Shown here: one piece after another, positions 17,989 through 25,650 of the stretch
How the letters are laid out: the number at the start of each line of letters is the position of its first letter
Numbering within the stretch: the stretch's first letter is position 1
DNA from: Bacteroidales bacterium
GTDB lineage: Bacteria > Bacteroidota > Bacteroidia > Bacteroidales > F082
NCBI GenBank assembly: GCA_017428285.1
Contig: JAFRRE010000169.1
Location: 1 to 42,460 of the forward strand
Direction of reading: 5' to 3'
DNA: 42,460 nt
Notes under the pieces: model-generated
Databases searched by the model: none
Told to the model about the DNA's origin: nothing
Seen by the model: the letters and a program-made list of their open reading frames with translations, nothing else
Position numbers and translations under genes: made by a program

Positions 17989-19707
17989 ATGTCAGGCGCA
18001 AAAGAAACCCCAAGACAGAAAATGATCGGTATGATGTACCTGGTCTATACTGCCTTGTTAGCTATGAATGTCTCGAAGGACATCTTGGATGCCTTCGACA
18101 CAGTGAATAGTGGTGTTCAGACCACAAACATTACACTTTCGAATCAGATTAATCAGAAATATGCTGCCTTTGAAGAACAGTATGGCTTGGATCAGGAAAA
18201 AGTCGGTCCTTATTGGGAACAGGCTCAAGCCCTGAGAGAGGAAGCTACCGACCTCATCAACTACGTCGAGGCCCTCAAGTGGGACTTGGTGAAGAAGATT
18301 GAGGAGAAGGATGCCACTACTGCTCTCACCGAAGGTCTGCTGAAATCTGCTGACACTGTCCGCAATGGCCGTAAGATTTACGACATCAACACCTCGAAGG
18401 TCAAATCGAGAGACAACTACAACAAACCTACTGCTTATATGATGGGCGACCCCGAAGGTCCCAGCAGTGGCGGTAAGGCCTATGAACTCTCAGAGAAGAT
18501 CAGACGTTTCCGTGGTGAAGTGGTCAAAGCTATGGGACCTCAACACATCCACGAAATCGGCTTGATTACTGACAGTATCTATGGAACGAAAGCTTATCTT
18601 GAGGAAAACGGCTATAAGGATGCCCAACTTAAGAGACTTCCGCTTGAAGGTGAATATTATGGTGCTAAAATCGGCTACTATCCAGGTGTGACCGACCCGG
18701 TGCAAGACAGCTGGGAGTACCACAACTTCCATCACACGGTGTTGGTTGCTGACGTCACCTTGTTGAACAAGATCATCTCCGAGGCTGAAACTGCCGAGTT
18801 GAATGCTATCACTCAATTGATGACCAACATTCATGCCCAAGACTTCACCTTCGATGAGATTGGTGCCCGTGTGTTTGCTGAAAGCGGCTATCTCCTGTCA
18901 GGCCAAACCTATAGGGCTCAGGCCATGGTGACTGCTTGGAAGAACTCACAACTGACTGCCCGTGTCAAACTCGATGGCGGTGCTGAAAAAGAATACACCA
19001 GCAATGCCCAAGGCGTGATTCCGTTGGAATGGAACGTCGGTGTTGGTTCGCACAAATACACCGGTGTTATCGACATGTTGGATCCTGCCACCAATCAGAT
19101 TGAAGAATTCCCGTTTGAAGGTGCCTTCACTGTGGCTCCTCCTGCGGTGAGTGTTTCGGCCACCAAGATGAATGTGGTGTATCGTGGTATCGACAACCCG
19201 ATCGCCGTTGGTGGCGGTGTCGGAGGTGAAATCAATGCCTCTGCCAGTAGCGGTTCATTGACCAGAACGGGTAATGGAACTTACAACCTGCGTCCTGGCG
19301 AGGCCAGCGAGGTGACCATCAGTGTGACTTCAGGTGGCTCCAGCCTTGGCAGCATGAAGTTCCGTGTGAAAGACCTGCCGAAGCCTGTGGCTCTCATCCG
19401 TAACGTGGTGAACGGCCAGGTGTCGAAGAGCGCTCTGCAAGCCGCTGGTCGTGTGGAGGCAGAGATGAAGGACTTCGACTTCGACGGTGTCAAGTATGAT
19501 GTGGTTGGTTATACCTTCCGTTACAAGACCAAGAGCGGTACCACCAAGGAAGCCAAGGCTAGTAGCGGTAGCTTTACTGATGAAATCAGAAATGCCATCA
19601 GCCAAGCCAATGTTGGTGATATGTTCGTGTTTACCGCCATTCAGGTGCGTGGTAACGACGGCAAGACCAAGACCATCGAAACGCCTATCGGTGTTGAAAT
19701 CAAGTAA
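17989..19707 (+). CDS. gldM: T9SS motor protein GldM
   Basis: 572 residues, somewhat longer than the roughly 515 usual for GldM/PorM. The cytoplasmic start SGAKETPRQKMIGMMYLVYTA is the family signature, followed by a single transmembrane helix (about 14-30). The long periplasmic region follows, with a helical D1 region and later beta domains (for example LKDGG and GGVGGEINASAS segments). GldM dimers sit in the GldL pentamer and reach to the GldK/N ring, transmitting the motor's movement. gldN follows at once. Confidence 0.95.
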   Translation: MSGAKETPRQKMIGMMYLVYTALLAMNVSKDILDAFDTVNSGVQTTNITLSNQINQKYAAFEEQYGLDQEKVGPYWEQAQALREEATDLINYVEALKWDLVKKIEEKDATTALTEGLLKSADTVRNGRKIYDINTSKVKSRDNYNKPTAYMMGDPEGPSSGGKAYELSEKIRRFRGEVVKAMGPQHIHEIGLITDSIYGTKAYLEENGYKDAQLKRLPLEGEYYGAKIGYYPGVTDPVQDSWEYHNFHHTVLVADVTLLNKIISEAETAELNAITQLMTNIHAQDFTFDEIGARVFAESGYLLSGQTYRAQAMVTAWKNSQLTARVKLDGGAEKEYTSNAQGVIPLEWNVGVGSHKYTGVIDMLDPATNQIEEFPFEGAFTVAPPAVSVSATKMNVVYRGIDNPIAVGGGVGGEINASASSGSLTRTGNGTYNLRPGEASEVTISVTSGGSSLGSMKFRVKDLPKPVALIRNVVNGQVSKSALQAAGRVEAEMKDFDFDGVKYDVVGYTFRYKTKSGTTKEAKASSGSFTDEIRNAISQANVGDMFVFTAIQVRGNDGKTKTIETPIGVEIK

Positions 19708-19730
19708 TGTACTATTTAAACCTTTATAAG

Positions 19731-20573
19731 ATGAAAAAGACACTTGTTTCCATGTTGACCCTTGTGGCGCTCTTCGGCAGTCTGTGCTTGAATGCCCAGA
19801 CAACCGACATCAAGCCGCCGAAGAACAGCATCCTCTCAGGCCAACAGCAAATCATGAACGAAAAGGCCCCTTCGCCGCTTCCAGTCATTGACGAGTCTAA
19901 CGTCATGTGGAAGAAGACGGTGATTAGGGAAGTCGACTTCCGTCAGAAAATCAATCAAGTGTTCTACTATCCGATCAATCCGACTGAAGACTGGAGAAAC
20001 CTCATCACGGTCATTTACGACGGTATCAACAGCGGTGACATCACGCCTTATCGTGTTGAGAACAACATCGATGATATGGTGACACCCTTGACCCGTGATG
20101 ACTTTGAGAAGGAAAACGTCAAGATTGGCGATCCGCCGGTCATTTGGAAGGACGGTGAAGAAGTGCCGAATGAGATCGTCTTCAAGGACCGTATGATCAA
20201 CGTGACGCGCTTGAGAATCAAGGAAGACTGGTATTTCGACAAGAAATTGTCGCAGTTCCTTGTCCGCATCATTGCCTTGGGTCCCATCGTTGTCGACGAT
20301 GATGGCGGTCTCTCACAGGTGTGCTGGATTCCTTACGAGGAATCGCGTGACGTGCTGGCCAAGGCTTTTGCCTTCAACCGCAACAACTCGGCTCAGCGCC
20401 GCACTTATGATGAAGTCTTACAAAAGCGTATCTTCGACAGCTATATCATCAAGGAAGAGAACGTTTATGACCGTTACATCAACTCCTATGCTTTCAATAT
20501 TGACGCCCTCTATGAATCAGAGCGTATCAAGAACGAAATGTTCGACTTCGAGCAAAGCTTATGGGAATATTGA
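19731..20573 (+). CDS. gldN: T9SS periplasmic ring protein GldN
   Basis: 280 residues from the ATG that opens the signal peptide MKKTLVSMLTLVALFG, which ends LNAQ. An earlier ATG at 19707 overlaps the gldM stop but would put eight extra residues before the signal peptide. The body has family-typical segments: VMWKKTVIREVDFRQKINQ, PLTRDDFEKENVKIGDPP, RIKEDWYFDKK, WIPYEESRDVLA. GldN binds GldK to form the ring. It is the last gene of the operon and is followed by an intrinsic terminator. Confidence 0.94.
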   Translation: MKKTLVSMLTLVALFGSLCLNAQTTDIKPPKNSILSGQQQIMNEKAPSPLPVIDESNVMWKKTVIREVDFRQKINQVFYYPINPTEDWRNLITVIYDGINSGDITPYRVENNIDDMVTPLTRDDFEKENVKIGDPPVIWKDGEEVPNEIVFKDRMINVTRLRIKEDWYFDKKLSQFLVRIIALGPIVVDDDGGLSQVCWIPYEESRDVLAKAFAFNRNNSAQRRTYDEVLQKRIFDSYIIKEENVYDRYINSYAFNIDALYESERIKNEMFDFEQSLWEY

Positions 20574-20593
20574 TGGTTTGCTAATGACAATGA

Positions 20594-20620
20594 AAAGGGA
20601 CGCTACGGCGTCCTTTTTTT
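20594..20620 (+). terminator. intrinsic terminator of the T9SS operon
   Basis: GGACGC (20598-20603) pairs with GCGTCC (20608-20613) around a 4-nt loop, followed by seven T. Confidence 0.9.
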
Positions 20621-20628
20621 GTTGATGT

Positions 20629-20720
20629 CGCTTCGCGTCATTGCGAGGAACGAAGCAATCCAGATGATAAAGTTTTACTCTAGATTGCTTCGTCGTTCCT
20701 CCTCGCAATGACGCGAAGCG
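20629..20720. repeat. GTCATTGCGAGG-type palindromic repeat, copy 2
   Basis: Full inverted repeat with left arm CGCTTCGCGTCATTGCGAGG and right arm ending CTCGCAATGACGCGAAGCG, enclosing CTAGATTGCTTCGTCG. Same family as 6058-6148 and 8281-8322. It lies between the gldN terminator and the tRNA-Pro terminator, a neutral spot. Confidence 0.88.
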
Positions 20721-20732
20721 CGTCATACAAAC

Positions 20733-20765
20733 AAAAAGAGCAGCAGGAAATTCTGTTGCTCTTTT
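20733..20765 (-). terminator. terminator of tRNA-Pro
   Basis: 13-nt arms AAAAGAGCAGCAG (20734-20746) and CTGTTGCTCTTTT (20753-20765) with one mismatch. Read on the minus strand it follows the tRNA 3' end by 5 nt and runs into T residues. It could also work in the plus direction. Confidence 0.8.
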
Positions 20766-20770
20766 AGGCG

Positions 20771-20844
20771 TCGGAGTGGCCCGACTCGAACGGGCGACCG
20801 CTTGCACCCCATGCAAGAATGCTAGCCAACTGCACCACACCCCG
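20771..20844 (-). tRNA. tRNA-Pro (anticodon GGG)
   Basis: 74 nt on the minus strand. Acceptor CGGGGTG pairs with CACTCCG (one G-U). The anticodon arm is CTTGC-ATGGGGT-GCAAG, giving GGG at positions 34-36. The T arm is GCCCG-TTCGAGT-CGGGC. The D arm contains AGTTGGCTAGC. CCA is not encoded. It has its own upstream -7 box and a downstream terminator. Confidence 0.95.
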
Positions 20845-20860
20845 ATTGCTTTTGCGGCTG

Positions 20861-20868
20861 CAAAGATA
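20861..20868 (-). promoter_or_regulatory. -7 box of tRNA-Pro
   Basis: The minus strand reads TATCTTTG, 17 nt before the mature tRNA 5' end, divergent from the trxB promoter. Confidence 0.65.
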
Positions 20869-20910
20869 CGAATGTTTTTTGAACTATGGTTCACTTTCCG
20901 AAAAAAAAGT

Positions 20911-20918
20911 TACCTTTG
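20911..20918 (+). promoter_or_regulatory. -7 box of trxB
   Basis: TACCTTTG, 48 nt before the ATG at 20966. A CTCTAAACACTAAACTCTAAAC direct repeat lies in the leader (20935-20957). Confidence 0.7.
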
Positions 20919-20965
20919 CACAAAATAACACTAAACTCTAAACACTAAACTCTAAACTTTAGAAA

Positions 20966-21907
20966 ATGGAACATATTGAATGTCTGATAATTGGTTCAGG
21001 TCCTGCGGGCTACACAGCCGCCATCTACACCTGCCGCGCTGACGTGAAAACCGTCATTTATGAAGGTATGCAACCCGGTGGACAGCTCACCCAAACTACA
21101 GAAATCGAGAATTTTCCTGGCTATCCCAAGGGTATCAATGGCCCCGACATGATGGAAGACATCCGTCAACAGGCTTTGCGATTTGGTGCTGAGATTCGCG
21201 AAGGCGAAGTCACTGGCATTGATGTTAGCCAGCGTCCTTTCAAAGTGACCACTGAATACGATGGCGAGCTTTTGGCCGATTCCATCATTGTCTCTACAGG
21301 TGCAGCTGCGCGTTATCTTGGCTTACCTACCGAAGAAGAGTTCAAAGGCGGTGGAGTGTCGGCTTGTGCTACTTGTGATGGCTTCTTCTATAAAGGAAAG
21401 GATGTTGCAGTTGTAGGCGGTGGCGATACAGCATGCGAGGATGCTACTTATCTGGCTAAGCTATGCAACAAGGTTTATCTCATCGTCCGTCGCGATGTGT
21501 TGCGTGCTTCCAAGGCTATGCAGCATCGTGTGCTCAACACGCCTAACATCGAAGTGTTGTGGAAGCACCAGACCAAGGAACTCTTTGGTGAACAGCAAGG
21601 CTTCATGAAGAAGCTGAAAGGCGCAGTGCTGTATCATAGCGACACCAAAGAAGAGCGTACCATTTATGTGGATGGTTTCTTCGAGGCTATTGGTCACACG
21701 CCTAACACCGAGCCTTTCAAAGGCATCCTTGACATGGACGAGGAAGGCTATATCATCACCAAGCCAAAATCGACGGCCACCAATGTGGATGGCATTTTCG
21801 CTTGTGGCGATTGTCAGGATCGCATCTACCGTCAGGCCATTGTGGCCGCCGGAACGGGTGCCATGGCTGGTATCGAAGTGGAGAGGTTTTTGGCGGAGCA
21901 TAAATGA
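20966..21907 (+). CDS. trxB: thioredoxin reductase
   Basis: 313 residues. FAD-binding GSGPAG (10-15), the redox pair CATC (Cys134, Cys137), NADPH-binding GGGDTACEDA, and a C-terminal FAD motif IFACGDCQD. It uses NADPH to reduce thioredoxin in the cytoplasm. The length is typical of the low-molecular-weight bacterial enzyme. Its stop overlaps the start of the GSCFA gene by 4 nt (ATGA at 21904), so the two are translationally coupled. Confidence 0.96.
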   Translation: MEHIECLIIGSGPAGYTAAIYTCRADVKTVIYEGMQPGGQLTQTTEIENFPGYPKGINGPDMMEDIRQQALRFGAEIREGEVTGIDVSQRPFKVTTEYDGELLADSIIVSTGAAARYLGLPTEEEFKGGGVSACATCDGFFYKGKDVAVVGGGDTACEDATYLAKLCNKVYLIVRRDVLRASKAMQHRVLNTPNIEVLWKHQTKELFGEQQGFMKKLKGAVLYHSDTKEERTIYVDGFFEAIGHTPNTEPFKGILDMDEEGYIITKPKSTATNVDGIFACGDCQDRIYRQAIVAAGTGAMAGIEVERFLAEHK

Positions 21908-22851
21908 TTTTTCAGACAGAAATAAAGATTCAACCTTTAGAGCAGGCCATCTCCTACGGCGACGGTCTGCTCTTCCTAGGTTCCTGCTTTGCTGATGAAG
22001 TGGGTGGTATTTGCCGTGGCTTTGGCTTTGATGCCTTGGTGAATCCCTTTGGAGTGCTCTACAACCCCGCTAGCATTGCCCAGTCGGTTGAACGACTAGG
22101 TAGTGGCAGTCCATTCACTCATGAAGAGGTGATTTCGGTAGGCGAGGGGCAATTCTGCACATTTAGCCACAATACTGCATTTTGGCAATTCAATGAACAC
22201 AAGCTTTTGGAAACGGTAAACAATGGCCTAAAAGTGGCCTGTGTGCGGTTTTTGAATGCTAAGTGGATTGTTATCAGTCTGGGCACCTCGTGGGATTTTA
22301 GGTATAAAGGAACTGGTCTGGTGGTCTCCAATTGCCATAAGTTGCCCGCCCGACAATTTGACAGGGAGTTTCTCTCTGTGGAACAGTCGGTGGGTTGCCT
22401 TGCCAAGATGCTACAAGCCCATCCCAAAAAACAATTCATTTTCACTGTGTCGCCCTTGCGCCACTTGAAGGATGGTTTGCATGAGAACCAACTGAGCAAG
22501 GCGGCATTGCTTTTGGCGGTTGACCAAGTTTGCAAACAGTTCGACAATGCGCATTATTTCCCCGCTTACGAAATCCTCTTGGATGAGTTGCGCGACTATC
22601 GTTTCTACAAAGAAGACATGGTGCATCCCACCGATCAGGCGGTTCGATACATTTGGGGACGTTTCGTTGATTTCGCCATTGACCCTAAAGAAAAGCCTGC
22701 CATGAAGGCTGCCGCCGAGTTAAAACAGATGCTGCAGCATAAGCCTCTGTTTCCGGAGAGTGAGGCTTTCAAGAAGTTTGAAATACTGAAAGAGGAGAAA
22801 ATTAGCAAATTGAAGAGGTCTTTTCCGAGGATTTGTATTGAATATATTTAG
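21904..22851 (+). CDS. GSCFA domain protein (SGNH-hydrolase-like)
   Basis: 315 residues. It opens with LLFLGSCFADEVG, where GSCFA (26-30) names the family (PF08885). ISLGTSWDFRY and FTVSPLRHLKDG follow, then DMVHPT near residue 238, which looks like the Asp-His block of SGNH esterases with the serine in GSCFA. Substrate unknown; an acyl-ester hydrolase is likely. It overlaps trxB by 4 nt. The last base of its TAG stop is also the first base of the palindrome of ATPase module 3, so that module begins exactly at the gene's end. Confidence 0.88.
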   Translation: MIFQTEIKIQPLEQAISYGDGLLFLGSCFADEVGGICRGFGFDALVNPFGVLYNPASIAQSVERLGSGSPFTHEEVISVGEGQFCTFSHNTAFWQFNEHKLLETVNNGLKVACVRFLNAKWIVISLGTSWDFRYKGTGLVVSNCHKLPARQFDREFLSVEQSVGCLAKMLQAHPKKQFIFTVSPLRHLKDGLHENQLSKAALLLAVDQVCKQFDNAHYFPAYEILLDELRDYRFYKEDMVHPTDQAVRYIWGRFVDFAIDPKEKPAMKAAAELKQMLQHKPLFPESEAFKKFEILKEEKISKLKRSFPRICIEYI

Positions 22852-22898
22852 TTCACAAACTTGTGGTCTACAATTTTGTGGTCCACAAAGTTGTGAAC
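22851..22898. repeat. downstream palindrome of ATPase module 3
   Basis: Outer arms GTTCACAAACTTGTGG (22851-22866) and CCACAAAGTTGTGAAC (22883-22898), two mismatches. The middle repeats the small palindromes TTGTGGTCTACAA and TTGTGGTCCACAA. It is a longer version of the palindrome at 24112-24144. It lies 39 nt beyond the ATPase stop and touches the GSCFA stop codon. Confidence 0.85.
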
Positions 22899-22937
22899 TA
22901 TTAAAATATGATTTGTAATTACTTAAATAACAATTTG

Positions 22938-24062
22938 TTATTTACACCATTCTTTGGTAAACCAGAGCTCAAAAACAGGGTCTGAGAACACGATTCCGTT
23001 GGGCGTTTTTTCTATCAACTCTTTTTGTGTCAATACGGTCTTGATCCTTGAAATATTGGATTTTGCCCCTAAATCATAGGTGGATAGCACCTCTTTGGAG
23101 GTGAAGTCGGTGTGTACGCCTTTTGCGACGGCTTTCAGGAAGTTCATTTGGTAGGCAGTCAGACTTTCGATTTGCTGCAGAAACAGCAGTGAGTTTTGAT
23201 TAAGCAGGTCTTCAACAGCAGTTTCCAATGTGGCTTCATCCGCTTTTTTTGTGGTGTTGAGCATGACATTCCATGCCAGTTGCTGAACGTATGAGGATTG
23301 GCTTTGCACTGTAGAACAAATCTTTTCGATGATGGCATCGTCAATGCTCATGTTTTTTTCCTCGAATTTTTGGCGGATGAAAGTAATCCAGTCTTCTGTA
23401 GGGATGGGTTGGAGAAACAGAATGTCGCCAAATTGGTAAAATGGCATCTTCTTGCTTTGAAAGAGATTGGCGAGCAGATGCTTTTTGCTTCCAAACAGGC
23501 AATAGGAAGCATTGCTTTGCAGTTGCCAGATGCCGCGCATTTTTTTTTGTACCTTCAGTGAGTCTGGGAATTCGCCTATCTGTTGGAACTCGTCGATGCA
23601 AACCACAATATGCTTGCCCATTTTTTCGGCCATGCGTTCAGGTAGTTGCAGGATTTCTTCTGGAGTATAGTTTTTGGACGTAATGCCTAGAGATAGGGAA
23701 AACTCGTTGTTGGGGTCGGGGCCGAAGGAAATGGTAGGTGACAATCGGACCAGGAATTCCTTGATGTTTTTCATGACGGCTTCGGCTTTGCCAGCGGTTT
23801 GTTTGAGGAGCTCGGCTGCAAATTTATTATAGAATTCATATTCGTTGCGACAGTCGTAGATGTCCATGTAAACCGTCACGATGTCTTTGTCAACTAAAGT
23901 TTGAACTTTCCTCACGAGAGAAGTCTTGCCCATTCTTCGAGGAGAGATAAGTATCACGTTCTGTCCGTTTTCAAAGTCCTGTTTGAGGCGTCTTGTCTCT
24001 TTCGTGCGGTCTGTAAAGTTGTTGCCTTCAACGGCCACGCCATAGATAAATGATTTATTCAT
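22938..24062 (-). CDS. AAA ATPase (archaeal-type, PF01637-like), module 3
   Basis: 374 residues, an ATPase with a C-terminal winged helix but no nuclease-like domain. It opens FIYGVAVEGNNFTDRTKE, a start typical of this group. Walker A is SPRRMGKTS (40-48) and Walker B IVVCIDE (152-158). A sensor-like SYCLFGSKKHLL follows near 200. Residues about 300-374 form a winged-helix-like domain ending SDPVFELWF. It is only distantly related to the two 470-residue ATPases here yet has the same context: palindromes on both sides and a -7 box just inside the upstream palindrome. Role unknown; STAND-like regulatory or defence ATPases are relatives. The start is the first ATG after the promoter. Confidence 0.85.
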   Translation of the reverse strand: MNKSFIYGVAVEGNNFTDRTKETRRLKQDFENGQNVILISPRRMGKTSLVRKVQTLVDKDIVTVYMDIYDCRNEYEFYNKFAAELLKQTAGKAEAVMKNIKEFLVRLSPTISFGPDPNNEFSLSLGITSKNYTPEEILQLPERMAEKMGKHIVVCIDEFQQIGEFPDSLKVQKKMRGIWQLQSNASYCLFGSKKHLLANLFQSKKMPFYQFGDILFLQPIPTEDWITFIRQKFEEKNMSIDDAIIEKICSTVQSQSSYVQQLAWNVMLNTTKKADEATLETAVEDLLNQNSLLFLQQIESLTAYQMNFLKAVAKGVHTDFTSKEVLSTYDLGAKSNISRIKTVLTQKELIEKTPNGIVFSDPVFELWFTKEWCK

Positions 24063-24088
24063 GATGACGAATTCCTTATTATTCGCTG

Positions 24089-24096
24089 CAAAAATA
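24089..24096 (-). promoter_or_regulatory. -7 box of ATPase 3
   Basis: The minus strand reads TATTTTTG, 27 nt before the ATG at 24062 and 15 nt from the palindrome. A TTTG inside the palindrome (around 24117-24121) falls where the -33 element is expected. Confidence 0.7.
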
Positions 24097-24111
24097 CAAC
24101 TTTTTTCATTG

Positions 24112-24144
24112 GTTCACAAACTTGTGGTCCACAAAATTGTGAAC
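24112..24144. repeat. upstream palindrome of ATPase module 3
   Basis: A 33-nt palindrome: GTTCACAAACTTGTGG, a central T, then CCACAAAATTGTGAAC (two mismatches). The first 19 nt match the start of the copy at 22851 at 18 of 19 positions. It overlaps the expected -33 region, so an operator role is plausible. Confidence 0.85.
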
Positions 24145-24248
24145 AGTTATTGTGTCACCTATCCGTTTACATTTCCGACAACAAAAAAGGACAATCTTTC
24201 GCGCCAAATGGATGACGCTGAAAATGAATGTCCTATGTGGGTTGTTTT

Positions 24249-24256
24249 TACCTTTG
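24249..24256 (+). promoter_or_regulatory. -7 box of the 24318 lipoprotein gene
   Basis: TACCTTTG, 61 nt before the ATG. It leaves a leader of about 55 nt. Confidence 0.65.
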
Positions 24257-24317
24257 CGAGGTATTAATTAACCTTAAAACCGACGCGCCCGATGGGATAG
24301 AACGGGGTAGGAGTAAA

Positions 24318-24755
24318 ATGAAAAAAACAATAAATCTTTTGTTTTTATGTGCTTTATTTGGATTTCTTTTTACAAGTTGCGCCCCAACTGGTTTTGTCAG
24401 AGCTGTTGATGGAGGAACTTGGAGTTCTATTATGATTCGTGAAGACTTGACATATGACCAGGCTTTTAATGAAGTAATTGATGTTGTTGCAAGACGTTTT
24501 GAGATGGATATGATATCAAAAGACGGAGGTTATGGAAGAACCAATTGGATTTACACATGGAACACTCGTGGAAAATATATGCGGAAATACAGAACTCGTG
24601 TGATTTTTAAGTTTTCAAGTGATAGAAAAAAAGTTGATATTAAAACGGAGGCGGAGTATGGTGGAGAACCTAGATGGAAAAAAGGTTTTGATACTCGTTT
24701 GTTAAGTACTATCAAACAAGATATTTCTGGTGTTGTTGGTCGAACTGTGATGTAA
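24318..24755 (+). CDS. small lipoprotein, function unknown
   Basis: 145 residues. The signal peptide MKKTINLLFLCALFGFLFTSC places the lipidated Cys at 21. The mature part is one small alpha/beta domain with DLTYDQAFNEVIDVVARRFEMD and a basic, aromatic stretch (NWIYTWNTRGKYMRKYRTRV). I do not recognise the family; the pattern is reminiscent of small periplasmic lipoproteins of unknown role in Bacteroidales. The gene is clearly AT-rich with AT-ending codons compared with its core-gene neighbours, which may mean recent transfer. It has its own promoter and terminator. Confidence 0.75.
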   Translation: MKKTINLLFLCALFGFLFTSCAPTGFVRAVDGGTWSSIMIREDLTYDQAFNEVIDVVARRFEMDMISKDGGYGRTNWIYTWNTRGKYMRKYRTRVIFKFSSDRKKVDIKTEAEYGGEPRWKKGFDTRLLSTIKQDISGVVGRTVM

Positions 24756-24781
24756 AATGCGCTTCAGACAATACTATTAGG

Positions 24782-24810
24782 GAACAACTTTTGTGGTTGT
24801 TCTTTTTTTT
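24782..24810 (+). terminator. intrinsic terminator of the 24318 gene
   Basis: GAACAAC (24782-24788) pairs with GTTGTTC (24796-24802), followed by eight T. Confidence 0.92.
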
Positions 24811-24844
24811 GTTTTATAAATGGCGTACAAATACAAAATATCCC

Positions 24845-24852
24845 TACCTTTG
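24845..24852 (+). promoter_or_regulatory. -7 box of the leader/HTH transcript
   Basis: TACCTTTG, about 260 nt before the HTH start codon. It predicts a long untranslated leader holding the hairpins at 24927-25081. Confidence 0.65.
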
Positions 24853-24926
24853 TCCCCGAACTAAAACAGACAGAACTATTGGTAGAAACGAACTGATATA
24901 AAACTGGGCTTTACGCTCTTATTCTG

Positions 24927-25045
24927 ATACATCGAAAATCTGGTACATTTTGGAGTAAGAATAAGGTTGCGAAAAGTTCATGTCCGTTGGGCGTGAACTG
25001 TTTCGTGCTTATTTACTCCAACGGTTTACCAGAGCCTCGATGTAT
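24927..25045 (+). ncRNA. long structured leader or small RNA before the HTH gene
   Basis: A single extended hairpin of 119 nt with matched internal loops. Paired blocks in order: 24927-24935 with 25037-25045 (9 bp), 24939-24945 with 25027-25033 (7 bp), 24950-24958 with 25013-25021 (9 bp), 24961-24965 with 25008-25012 (5 bp), 24975-24980 with 24994-24999 (6 bp, flanked by GAAA/TTTC). All blocks stay in register on both sides, which is unlikely by chance. It could be a cis-regulatory leader, a 6S-like RNA, or the stem of a non-autonomous element. Family not recognised. Confidence 0.65.
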
Positions 25046-25053
25046 AGATAAGC

Positions 25054-25081
25054 AAACAAAACGGTTCCGCCCGTTTTGTTT
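25054..25081 (+). promoter_or_regulatory. second hairpin in the HTH leader
   Basis: Perfect 11-bp stem AAACAAAACGG (25054-25064) with CCGTTTTGTTT (25071-25081) and loop TTCCGC. It lies 34 nt before the HTH start codon. No T-run follows, so an anti-initiation or stability role is more likely than termination. Confidence 0.6.
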
Positions 25082-25115
25082 ACCAAGGGTGCAAGGCTCC
25101 CCCAAAGGCAAACCG

Positions 25116-25352
25116 ATGAACGAAGAGCCGCACATAGGAAAACTTATCAAGGCTGAACTGATCGAGCAAGGGCGTAGCATCACTTGGTTGTCCAAGCGAC
25201 TCGGTTGCTCGCGGCAAAACGCTTACAAGATTCTCAACCGCAAATGGATTTACACCGATTTGCTGCTGAAAATCTGTGATATTCTGGATTATGATTTCTT
25301 TAAGTGCTTTTCAGAATGGCGGGAGAGAAGAAAGAAAACTGCTACCAAATAA
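25116..25352 (+). CDS. small helix-turn-helix DNA-binding protein
   Basis: 78 residues, start MNEEPHIGKLIKAELIEQG. The HTH is ITWLSKRLGCSRQNAYKILNR, with a second helical part (LLLKICDILDYDFFKCFSEW) as in lambda-repressor/XRE-like domains. The tail is basic. It belongs to a very common but poorly described Bacteroidales group. The frame is open upstream to 24987, but that extension would cross the structured leader, so I choose the internal ATG. Its last 11 nt overlap the end of the convergent toxin gene. It may autoregulate through its leader (inference). Confidence 0.78.
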   Translation: MNEEPHIGKLIKAELIEQGRSITWLSKRLGCSRQNAYKILNRKWIYTDLLLKICDILDYDFFKCFSEWRERRKKTATK

Positions 25353-25650
25353 CCATTTTGGAAGGAATTATTTTATGCACAAAGACATACCTTTCGGTTT
25401 TATGGAATATGAAACACCATTTTCTGTTGTTGCTTAACAACCTTTGGGCAAAAGGATGATATTGTGCTAAAGTTTTGGAAGGAATCTCGGCCATGGCATC
25501 GGCCAAATAGGACAATTGATTGATTTCATCAATGAGTTCATCGGCATATCGTAGAGCGTTCTCTTCAGAGGTGTTGTAAGTAATGAACTCGATGATTTCG
25601 GCAAGGTCATCCCTGACTTGCGGCAAAATGATTACTTCTCTGATCTTCAT
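25342..25650 (-). CDS. RelE/ParE superfamily toxin
   Basis: 102 residues with the ParE/RelE pattern: an N-terminal strand (REVIILPQ), two long helices (DDLAEIIEFITYN, ENALRYADELIDEINQL), then strands KWCFIFHKTERYVFVHKII. ParE-type members poison gyrase and RelE-type members cut mRNA on the ribosome; the sequence alone does not settle which. The start ATG lies inside the antitoxin gene, which overlaps it by 44 nt in another frame, so the pair is translationally coupled. Its 3' end overlaps the HTH gene by 11 nt. Confidence 0.85.
   Translation of the reverse strand: MKIREVIILPQVRDDLAEIIEFITYNTSEENALRYADELIDEINQLSYLADAMAEIPSKTLAQYHPFAQRLLSNNRKWCFIFHKTERYVFVHKIIPSKMVIW

Noticed and set aside
22119..22547. 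Minus-strand frame inside the GSCFA gene
   Set aside because: It is a shadow of a well-supported coding region with no promoter or domain of its own.
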